DNA of 7,157 bases from the NCBI GenBank assembly GCA_964618975.1, contig CAZUDI010000098.1, forward strand, positions 1 to 7,157, in the 5' to 3' direction. Under the pieces are notes generated by a model. The model was not told the DNA's origin, ran no database searches, and saw nothing but the letters and a program-made list of their open reading frames with translations. Shown here one piece after another: positions 1 through 4,837 of this stretch; position 1 is the stretch's first letter; each line of letters starts with the position of its first letter. The position numbers were made by a program, and so were the translations under genes. The DNA is from CAZUDI01 sp964618975 (GTDB lineage Bacteria > Desulfobacterota > Desulfomonilia > UBA1062).

Positions 1-1
1 G

Positions 2-136
2 GTGCGGCGTGTTGAACCACCAGTTGAGCAGGCTGCGGCTGGTGTCCGCCGCGCCGACGAAGCCTCCGTCGCGGAACTCCTTCACTTTCTTCCGCAGCGC
101 CGGCACCAGCGGGGCGATGGTGTTGAGCGAGGCGGC
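2..136 (-). pseudogene. Partial segment resembling a type III restriction/DEAD-box helicase protein
   Basis: In the same frame as the Ald-like piece, the minus strand continues as AASLNTIAPLVPALRKKV and then a segment with GGFVGAADTSRSLLNWWF, and runs off the window edge. The pattern of a regular helix, then GG(Y/F)xG, then a TSRxLLNWWF block resembles a region just ahead of the helicase core in large DEAD/DEAH restriction-type proteins. No Walker motif lies inside the window, so the assignment rests on this short stretch and is weak. An Ald segment joined to a helicase segment is not a known domain order. That suggests either a rearranged remnant or an artificial join. The rest of the gene, if real, lies left of position 1. 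Confidence 0.35.
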
Positions 137-259
137 GAACTGCTGGTCGAGCGCATAGAGGCGCTCGATGTTCACGTCGATACACGTCACCGCGGCCTCG
201 AGGCCGATGGCCATGCGCACCGCGTTGGTGCCCGCGACGCCGCCGCCGGTCGCACCGAT
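137..259 (-). pseudogene. Fragment resembling the NAD-binding domain of alanine dehydrogenase
   Basis: Minus-strand translation gives a Rossmann-type segment with a glycine-rich turn (GATGGGVAGTNAVRMAIGL) followed by VTCIDVNIERLYALDQQF. This matches the pattern of alanine dehydrogenase (Ald): GxGVxGTNAxxxAxGLGAxVTxxDxNxxRLxxLD. In the family this domain binds NAD(H) for the L-alanine/pyruvate reaction. Only about 41 residues are present, against about 370 in a full enzyme. The substrate-binding N-terminal domain is absent, and the frame runs on into unrelated sequence at 136. The reading frame stays open up to an ATG at 319, but the residues before 259 do not look like Ald. I read it as a gene fragment or a chimeric junction, not a working enzyme. 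Family recognition is by eye from a short stretch. Confidence 0.45.
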
Positions 260-284
260 CGGCGCCCGCAGCGACGCCCTGGCG

Positions 285-479
285 AGCGGCCGCAGCGACA
301 GCGAGATCTTCCTGCGCATCGACGCCACCATTCCCATGCGCCGGCTCGGAAAGGATCTGCTGGCCTTCGACAAGGGCACCTATCCCGTGCTGGTCAATGA
401 CCAACTCGATCGGGGCGTGGAGCGCGAGCGCTTCATCACCTACGAGAAGAAGCGCCACCCCTGGAATCTGATCCACTGA
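285..479 (+). pseudogene. C-terminal end of an unidentified protein
   Basis: The plus strand from about 285 to the TGA at 477-479 reads as convincing protein: mixed hydrophobic and charged residues including SDSEIFLRIDATIPMRRLG, LLAFDKGTYPVLVNDQL and the terminal KKRHPWNLIH. I do not recognise the family. The frame is open back to an ATG at 168. However, the residues from 168 to about 280 are the antisense of the Ald-like segment and look like shadow translation, so no proper start is visible. I therefore mark it as a 5'-truncated remnant of about 65 residues. No ribosome binding site is associated. The stop codon sits immediately against a perfect 44-bp palindrome that could act as its terminator. 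Confidence 0.4.
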
Positions 480-523
480 GCAGATACCGGGGGCCCGGCG
501 CGCGCCGGGCCCCCGGTATCTGC
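480..523. terminator. Perfect 44-bp palindrome, possible terminator stem
   Basis: Positions 480-523 are a gapless perfect inverted repeat: 22-bp arms, symmetric about 501/502, with arm GCAGATACCGGGGGCCCGGC followed by GC. The symmetry ends at 479/524. As RNA it would form a stem of about 20 bp, very rich in G+C, directly after the TGA of the upstream fragment. That position fits a terminator. No T-run follows on either strand, so a classical intrinsic terminator is not shown. Confidence 0.45.
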
Positions 524-550
524 CCGAGATGCTTGTATGAAGAGAAGTCC

Positions 551-580
551 TTGACTTTGTCCCGGGTTCCCTTCTATATA
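551..580 (+). promoter_or_regulatory. Probable sigma70-type promoter for tRNA-Pro
   Basis: TTGACT (551-556) matches the -35 consensus at 5 of 6 positions. It is followed after 18 bp by TATATA (575-580), which resembles a -10 box. Initiation about 7 bp downstream would fall close to the mature tRNA 5' end at 589, leaving only a very short leader. The spacer is one base longer than ideal. This is a prediction from consensus only. Confidence 0.45.
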
Positions 581-588
581 GTCACCGT

Positions 589-665
589 CGGGAAGTGGCT
601 CAGCCTGGTAGAGCACAGCGTTCGGGACGCTGGGGTCCGGGGTTCAAATCCCCGCTTCCCGACCA
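589..665 (+). tRNA. tRNA-Pro (anticodon CGG)
   Basis: All cloverleaf parts are present. The acceptor stem CGGGAAG (589-595) pairs with CTTCCCG (655-661). The D-stem is GCTC/GAGC (598-601 with 611-614), with an AGCCTGGTA loop. The anticodon stem CAGCG/CGCTG (616-620 with 628-632) holds the loop TTCGGGA. The T-stem CGGGG/CCCCG (638-642 with 650-654) holds the loop TTCAAAT. The discriminator base is A and CCA is encoded (663-665). Anticodon CGG at 623-625 decodes the proline codon CCG. The total length is 77 nt. From base 641 onward the sequence is duplicated at 2120, so the T-arm and 3' end of this gene behave like an integration target, a common use of tRNA 3' ends by integrating elements. Confidence 0.96.
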
Positions 666-729
666 GTAACTTAATCATGGGGATGAACCCCCGGGCAAGT
701 TATTGATCCTGTTTTCCGCTGCAAGCAGC
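641..729 (+). repeat. Left direct repeat (tRNA 3' end plus dispersed repeat, copy 1)
   Basis: Bases 641-706 are identical to 2120-2185. Bases 707-729 match 2186-2208 with four substitutions (at 707, 712, 717 and 720) and no gap. The first 25 bases are the T-arm to CCA part of tRNA-Pro. The remainder carries the hairpin GGGGATGAACCCC (679-691), enclosed by TAACTT/AAGTTA (667-672 with 697-702). A second potential stem follows: CTGTTT (709-714) with AAGCAG (723-728), containing a G-U pair. The distal 50 bp or so also occurs as an inverted third copy at 6447-6504. Confidence 0.85.
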
Positions 730-736
730 TAGAAAA

Positions 737-777
737 TACCTTGCAAAACGTGCATAGCATGACTATATTGCAAGGTA
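737..777 (+). promoter_or_regulatory. Promoter embedded in a 10-bp inverted repeat ahead of the ATPase gene
   Basis: TTGCAA (741-746) and TATATT (764-769) are separated by exactly 17 bp and resemble -35 and -10 boxes (4/6 and 5/6 matches). A perfect 10-bp inverted repeat, TACCTTGCAA (737-746) and TTGCAAGGTA (768-777), overlaps the -35 box and the end of the -10 box. It stops one base before the ATG at 778. Such a site could bind a dimeric regulator. If the promoter is used, transcription would start at about 776, giving an almost leaderless mRNA. The AAGG at 772-775 is too close to the ATG for a normal ribosome site, which fits that reading. Confidence 0.45.
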
Positions 778-2022
778 ATGAAATATAGACCCCGGATAGC
801 TGAAGGCAAAATAAAGGACTTTGCAGCCAATTCAAAGGTCGTGCTGGTAACCGGCGCACGACAAGCAGGCAAGAGCACTCTGCTCAAGCATGCCTTCCCG
901 GATTACAAGACCATTGTTTTTGATCTGTATACCGATTTATATGGCGCACGCCGCGATCCGGACCTGTTTCTAGACAGCTTTCCTGCTCCGGTCATCCTAG
1001 ATGAAATCCAATACGCACCTGAGCTTACCTCGGCCATCAAAAGAAGGGTGGATGAAAGGGATGAAAACGGTCTCTATCTCATGACCGGCTCACAGAATCT
1101 TGGAGTCATGAAAACCATCAGGGAGAGCATGGCGGGAAGGGTATTGATCCTGGATCTTCATCCCATGGCGTATTCAGAACTTGCGGGTCTGGGAGGGAAG
1201 GGGTGCTGGATCAGTGCATACCTGGCAGATCCGGAGTCTCTCCTGACAAAACAAAAGACCTCATCGGACAGTGAGAATCTTGTGCGGTATCTTTGGAGAG
1301 GAGGGCTGCCCGGTCTGCTTGATCTGGATGACAGGCTGGTACCGGAATATTTGAAGTCATACGTCGAAACCTATATTCTCCGAGACATCCTCACCCAGGA
1401 GAACATTCAAGACCGCGAGAAGTTCGTAAGGTTCCTGGGATTATGCGCCGCTCTGACCGCCCAAGAGATAAACCATGCCCAGTTCGGCAGGGACGTGGTT
1501 ATCTCGCCCAAGACGGTCGAGCGCTGGCTGGGCCTGCTCGACAGAACCTATCAATGGTATGAGGTTGCGCCCTATCATGGCAACACCATCAAACGCTTAA
1601 GCGGAAAGCGCAAAGGGCACCTTGGGGATACCGGCCTTATATGCCATTTGCAGCACATATCATCACCGGATGCCCTGTTGGTTAGCCCGCTGCTCGGTCC
1701 GGTGTTTGAAACCTGGGTTTACAATGAAATCAAACGCCAGATGGCCGGACTGGCAAGCCAGCCTAATGTGTACCACTGGCGAACGAGCGGGGGCGCCGAA
1801 GTCGATATGATCCTGGAAATCGACGGGAAGTATTATCCCATTGAGGCCAAGTTCACCACCAACCTCTCAAGATCGGATACGAGCGGCATCCGTGCCTTCC
1901 ATGAGACGTACCAAGGGAAAATAAACATCATGACCGGGCTCGTGATCTATGCCGGTCGAGAATGCTTACGCCTCAGGGATAATATCATCGCTATACCCTG
2001 GAATCTGTTGCTTCAGGATTGA
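778..2022 (+). CDS. AAA_14/DUF4143 family ATPase
   Basis: This 414-residue protein has the standard two-part layout of the family. The N-terminal P-loop ATPase has Walker A GARQAGKST (residues 26-34), Walker B VILDEIQ (72-78) and a sensor-like TGSQN (103-107). The middle part has the family's YVETYILRDI block (195-204). The C-terminal DUF4143 region contains DTGL (284-287), a G-x-x-FE-x-x-V-x-NE block (307-318), and GGAEVDMILEIDG followed by YYPIEAK (338-358). The E/D...E-x-K pattern of that last part resembles PD-(D/E)XK nuclease folds. No signal peptide or membrane segment is seen, so it is probably cytoplasmic. The biological role of this widespread family is not established. ATG 778 is the first start in frame; a conventional ribosome site is lacking. 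It is the only gene between the tRNA-derived direct repeats and is less G+C-rich than its neighbours, which suggests horizontal transfer. Confidence 0.9.
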   Translation: MKYRPRIAEGKIKDFAANSKVVLVTGARQAGKSTLLKHAFPDYKTIVFDLYTDLYGARRDPDLFLDSFPAPVILDEIQYAPELTSAIKRRVDERDENGLYLMTGSQNLGVMKTIRESMAGRVLILDLHPMAYSELAGLGGKGCWISAYLADPESLLTKQKTSSDSENLVRYLWRGGLPGLLDLDDRLVPEYLKSYVETYILRDILTQENIQDREKFVRFLGLCAALTAQEINHAQFGRDVVISPKTVERWLGLLDRTYQWYEVAPYHGNTIKRLSGKRKGHLGDTGLICHLQHISSPDALLVSPLLGPVFETWVYNEIKRQMAGLASQPNVYHWRTSGGAEVDMILEIDGKYYPIEAKFTTNLSRSDTSGIRAFHETYQGKINIMTGLVIYAGRECLRLRDNIIAIPWNLLLQD

Positions 2023-2058
2023 CCATTAGGCTCCCCAATTTTAGACCTATAGTTTCAG

Positions 2059-2087
2059 GGCTTACACGTAACTTTCACGTGTAAGCC
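2059..2087 (+). terminator. Hairpin downstream of the ATPase gene
   Basis: GGCTTACACGT (2059-2069) and ACGTGTAAGCC (2077-2087) form a perfect 11-bp stem with a 7-nt loop, beginning 36 nt after the ATPase stop. The position suits a transcription terminator for this gene. There is no T-run behind it (the sequence continues TGCGGAGCCGC), so it is not a textbook intrinsic terminator. It could equally protect the mRNA 3' end or be an element-end structure. Confidence 0.45.
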
Positions 2088-2119
2088 TGCGGAGCCGCAT
2101 AAATACAATGCTGTTCCGT

Positions 2120-2208
2120 GGTTCAAATCCCCGCTTCCCGACCAGTAACTTAATCATGGGGATGAACCCCCGGGCAAGTTATTGACCCTGCTTTCTGCGG
2201 CAAGCAGC
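2120..2208 (+). repeat. Right direct repeat: tRNA-Pro 3' fragment plus dispersed repeat, copy 2
   Basis: Bases 2120-2144 are the last 25 nt of tRNA-Pro including CCA. Bases 2145-2185 continue the exact match to 666-706, and 2186-2208 match 707-729 with four substitutions. One mismatch (2119 versus 640) separates the exact block from a further short match, TCCG (2115-2118), on the left side. No acceptor 5' strand, D-arm or anticodon arm lies upstream, so this is a tRNA fragment and not a gene. It marks the right end of the putative islet. The second stem, CTGCTT/AAGCAG (2188-2193 with 2202-2207), is fully Watson-Crick here. Confidence 0.85.
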
Positions 2209-2806
2209 GGGTAAAGCGGCCCTTGGGCCATTAAATTCATTGTGTATCATCACCCTTCCTTCCGTTCCGTGGATCGGAAACACCTTTCTCTCAAGCACCG
2301 AACGCTTTCTGGCAATAGTTGCTTGTGCATGGCACTTGACCGAGTCCAGGCTTGCCCAGTCGCCGGCTATCTGAAGAGGCCCTCATTTTTGAATAACTCA
2401 CACCGGAGGAATTGATCGAGACAGAGACATCACGGATGACCAGGGGTTGCTAAGTAGGGCAGGCTGCAAGTCCAGGGATACGGAAGTATTCTCAATGCGT
2501 GATGCTTTGCCCCCAAGGGCACGACGCCGGGGATACACTTGGGGAGTGCATCGTGAACTTCCCGCCTTGCCAGCAGCGTTGTTCGCTCTGCGCATCAGTT
2601 GATGGACACACCGCGCCGCCCTGTCATACCCGCGTGTCCACAGCCGGCTTCCTTTATGATCGCCACCCGTTATTGTCCTGGATGGCCTGCTGCCTGCATT
2701 CGATCATGGAGGCCGGTCTCCCCCCCGGCCTTTCCCGGGAAGAGGACCCCGGGGCTTGCGGCATGAGGGGGATTCCGGACCCGTTTATCGCGCAGACGCC
2801 TTGACC
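2209..2806. other. Gene-free stretch between the islet and the 3-hydroxyacyl-CoA dehydrogenase gene
   Basis: I find no supportable gene in these roughly 600 bases. Open frames of 60-100 codons occur on both strands, but their translations are low-complexity or arginine/proline/serine-rich, match no family I know, and lack convincing ribosome sites. Small inverted repeats are visible: GGCCC/GGGCC (2218-2229), TTCCG/CGGAA (2265-2279), GGCCGG/CCGGCC (2711-2730) and CCCCGGGG (2747-2754). The stretch may contain decayed coding sequence. Confidence 0.5.
2711..2730. terminator. Small GC-rich hairpin downstream of the operon
   Basis: GGCCGG (2711-2716) and CCGGCC (2725-2730) form a 6-bp stem with an 8-nt loop, about 77 nt past the stop of the leftward operon. 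Only a TTT follows, and that on the plus strand, so directionality and function are unclear. It is listed as a possible transcript end for the convergent units. Confidence 0.25.
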
Positions 2807-3958
2807 TCAGTCAATCTCGAATTTGCCGGCCCTGAGGGTTTCGGTGGGTCGGAAGACCTCGATACCGAACATGTCGGCCAGCTCGTTGCATTTTTGTACC
2901 AGCACCTCCCAGCCGATACCCTGGCCGAGCGTGAACGGCCCGATGCCGCCCCCGCCGTTGGCCATGGCCAGGTCGATTTCTTTGACCGATTCGGCCACGC
3001 CCTCTTCCAGCAGTTTGCTGCCCTCGTTGACCTGCAGGGCGATCATGTGGTTCAGATCGAAGTCCTTGGTCGCCTTCGAGATATCGATCACTGGGCGGCC
3101 GGCCGACCAGTCGTACACCCCCCGGCCACTCTTCATGCCCAGGGTGCCGGCCTGCACCATGTCACTGAGGGTCTTGGGCGGGGCATAGTCTTCTGAGAGG
3201 GTCTGGGAATAATACAGCTGGGTATGGTAGGCGATGTCCAGCCCCACGAAATCGGACAGTTCGAACGGTGCCATGGGCATGAAGGGCTTGAAGGCCGCGT
3301 CGAACTCCTCGGGGGTCGGGGTTCCGCGCTCCAGCACCCGGAAGAGGAACAGCGCGGTGGGCGCGTTGACGCGGTTGTAGATGAAGCCCGGCGAATCCTT
3401 CTGCACGATCACCGCCACCTTCTTCATCTGCCGGGCCACCTCAGCGACAGCCTGCACGGCCTCTTCGGACGAATACGTGGTGCGGATGACCTCCACCAGC
3501 TTCATCAGCACGGCCGGATTGGAAAAATGCATGCCGACCACCTGCTGGGGTCTGGCGGTGGCCCGCGCCAGCTCGGTGATGCTCATGGACGAGGTGTTGC
3601 TGGCGATAATGGCATGCGCCGGCGCCAGGGCATCCACCTCGCGCAAGATCCTCTGTTTGAGATCCATGATTTCCGGGGCGGCCTCGACGATCAGGTCGGC
3701 ATCCTGGACGGCCTCGGCCAGGTCCAGGGTGGGCCTCAGGCGCGCCATGCTCTCCTGGTACTGCTCCGCGGTGATCTTGCCCTTGGCGGCGAATTTGTCC
3801 ATACTGGCCGTGATGGTCTGCAGGCCCTTGTCCACGAAGCGCTGCTCGATGTCCCGCATGGCCACGGAGAAGCCGGCCAGAATCCCCACCTGTGCAATGC
3901 CGCCCCCCATGGCCCCGGCCCCGATTACGGCGATCTTCTTGATTGTCTGTGTGTTCAT
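2807..3958 (-). CDS. 3-hydroxyacyl-CoA dehydrogenase, NAD-dependent, with extended C-terminus
   Basis: This 383-residue cytoplasmic enzyme oxidises (S)-3-hydroxyacyl-CoA to 3-oxoacyl-CoA with NAD+, a beta-oxidation step. The Rossmann domain has GAGAMGGGIA (13-22) and an acidic residue D36 for the NAD ribose. Catalytic residues by family alignment are S123 in SNTSS, H144 in HFSNP, E156 in KLVEVI and N195 in GFIYNRV. The first C-terminal domain runs to KSGRGVYDW (276-284). About 99 further residues (285-383) include a second helical segment resembling a repeat of that domain (NHMIALQVNEGSKLLEEGVA, then GGGGIGPFTLGQG). Single-domain bacterial enzymes have about 280-290 residues, so this is an extended type. 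The ATG at 3958 is chosen because AGGAGGG lies 4 nt upstream; the frame is open further upstream but has no such site. It lies 115 nt behind the beta-subunit gene and is probably co-transcribed with it. Confidence 0.93.
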   Translation of the reverse strand: MNTQTIKKIAVIGAGAMGGGIAQVGILAGFSVAMRDIEQRFVDKGLQTITASMDKFAAKGKITAEQYQESMARLRPTLDLAEAVQDADLIVEAAPEIMDLKQRILREVDALAPAHAIIASNTSSMSITELARATARPQQVVGMHFSNPAVLMKLVEVIRTTYSSEEAVQAVAEVARQMKKVAVIVQKDSPGFIYNRVNAPTALFLFRVLERGTPTPEEFDAAFKPFMPMAPFELSDFVGLDIAYHTQLYYSQTLSEDYAPPKTLSDMVQAGTLGMKSGRGVYDWSAGRPVIDISKATKDFDLNHMIALQVNEGSKLLEEGVAESVKEIDLAMANGGGGIGPFTLGQGIGWEVLVQKCNELADMFGIEVFRPTETLRAGKFEID

Positions 3959-4073
3959 ACTGCCCTCCTGATAAGTTTGAGTGTTTTGTATCCCCTGCTT
4001 CCCTCGTGCCCCGACCCTCGCGGCACCTCGCGCGCCACAGCGGCGCGGTATAGCTTGATTTGGGCCGTGCCGG

Positions 4074-4766
4074 CTAGGCCGTGCGCAGCACCACCAGCGC
4101 ATCCACCGCCACCGGGATGTCATGCCGGATGATCAGGGGGTTGACGTCGATCTCGGCGATCTCCTCGACCTCCAGGCCGATGCGCCCCAGGTTCACCAGC
4201 GTCTGCGCCAGGACCTGCCGGTTGACCGCCGGCTTGCCCCGGAAGGTGTCCAGCAGCTTGCGCGCCCGGATCTCCCCCATCATCTCCAGGGCATCGGCCT
4301 CGTTGAGCGGGGCCACCCGGAAGGTCACGTCCTTCAGGACCTCGGTGAAGATCCCGCCCAGCCCGAACATGACACAGGGCCCGAACTGGGGGTCGCGCAC
4401 CAGCCCCGCCACCAGCTCGCGCTCGCCCGTGACCAGCTCCTGCACGAGCACGCCGTCCAGTTCGTCCCCGCCGCGCTCCTCGATGCGACGGTAGGCCTCC
4501 GCCAGGGCGGCGGGATCCGCGATGCCCAGCTCCACCAGGTTCAGCTCGGTCTTGTGGGTCAGCGTGGCGGAAGAACCCTTGAGCACCACCGGATACCCGA
4601 TTTGCCCGGCACATTCGCGGGCCTCTGCCACGCTGTGCACGAGAAATTCCCGGGTGACCGGTATGTCATAGGCCTTGAGGACCTTTTTCCCCTCATGCTC
4701 GCTCAGGGCCTGCGCCCCCTGCCGCCGGGCCTCGATGCAGTACTGCCGGAGTTGTGTTGCCTTCAT
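4074..4766 (-). CDS. ADP-forming acyl-CoA synthetase, beta subunit (ATP-grasp)
   Basis: The 230-residue protein is an ATP-grasp domain of the kind found as a separate beta subunit of ADP-forming acetate/acyl-CoA ligases. It transfers phosphate between ADP/ATP and the alpha-subunit phosphohistidine. Visible landmarks are an N-terminal helix with LSEHEGKKVLKAYDIPV (21-37), the nucleotide-binding lysine in PVVLKGSS (59-66), HKTE (71-74), ERELVAGLVRDPQFGP (115-130), GLGGIFTEV (135-143) and the metal-site motif EIDVNPLI (205-212). The length is typical. The ATG at 4766 follows GAGGGAGA with about 9-10 nt spacing; the 25 extra codons possible upstream lie in the intergenic gap and look non-coding. 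It follows the alpha gene by 71 nt, which supports one complex encoded by one operon. Confidence 0.92.
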   Translation of the reverse strand: MKATQLRQYCIEARRQGAQALSEHEGKKVLKAYDIPVTREFLVHSVAEARECAGQIGYPVVLKGSSATLTHKTELNLVELGIADPAALAEAYRRIEERGGDELDGVLVQELVTGERELVAGLVRDPQFGPCVMFGLGGIFTEVLKDVTFRVAPLNEADALEMMGEIRARKLLDTFRGKPAVNRQVLAQTLVNLGRIGLEVEEIAEIDVNPLIIRHDIPVAVDALVVLRTA

Positions 4767-4837
4767 GTGTGATGATCTCCCTCTCGTTGTATTGATGTTT
4801 TCGCTGCGGGTGGCCACTCGCCGCGGGCAGGCCCGCT

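Larger units (their letters stand above)
641..2185. mobile_element. Putative tRNA-Pro-associated islet flanked by 66-bp direct repeats
   Basis: A 66-bp sequence at 641-706 is repeated exactly at 2120-2185 (offset 1479 bp). It starts in the tRNA T-stem, includes the tRNA 3' end with CCA, and continues 41 bp beyond. The left copy belongs to an intact tRNA-Pro and the right copy to a bare 3' fragment. This is the arrangement left when a tyrosine-recombinase element integrates into a tRNA 3' end and restores the gene. The interior holds one gene, an AAA_14/DUF4143 ATPase, visibly less G+C-rich than the flanking genes, and a hairpin after it. No integrase is encoded inside, so the islet is either non-autonomous, decayed, or a tandem duplication of the tRNA end by another route. 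Confidence 0.6.

Noticed and set aside
2..400. 132-codon plus-strand frame
   Set aside because: The translation is rich in Arg, His, Ala and Gly with no recognisable pattern, and it is antisense to the Ald-like and helicase-like segments.
671..859. 62-codon minus-strand frame over the repeat and ATPase start
   Set aside because: It runs through the dispersed repeat and the promoter, antisense to the ATPase gene. No homology pattern and no ribosome site.
2100..2144. Second tRNA-Pro gene
   Set aside because: Only the T-loop, the 3' strand and CCA are present. The acceptor 5' strand, D-arm and anticodon arm are missing upstream.
641..2208. CRISPR array
   Set aside because: Only two direct repeats, 1479 bp apart, one of them part of a tRNA gene. 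No regular spacers.
2398..2595. 65-codon minus-strand frame in the gene-free stretch
   Set aside because: Considered as a small or degraded gene, but the composition is unremarkable, no family is recognisable and no convincing ribosome site precedes it.
2499..2804. 101-codon plus-strand frame ahead of the dehydrogenase stop
   Set aside because: Cys/Pro/His-rich translation with no motif pattern. A zinc-binding reading was considered, but the cysteines show no regular CxxC pairs.
4031..4047. CGCGCC/GGCGCG hairpin between beta subunit and dehydrogenase genes as a terminator
   Set aside because: A 6-bp stem in GC-rich sequence without a T-run is expected by chance, and the next gene has its own strong ribosome site.
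3224..4132. 302-codon plus-strand frame
   Set aside because: It is antisense to the 3-hydroxyacyl-CoA dehydrogenase, His/Gly/Asp-rich as expected for shadow frames in high-GC genes.
4823..4836. GCGGGC/GCCCGC inverted repeat between alpha and beta genes as a regulatory site
   Set aside because: It is short and GC-rich with a 2-nt spacer, and nothing else supports a function.
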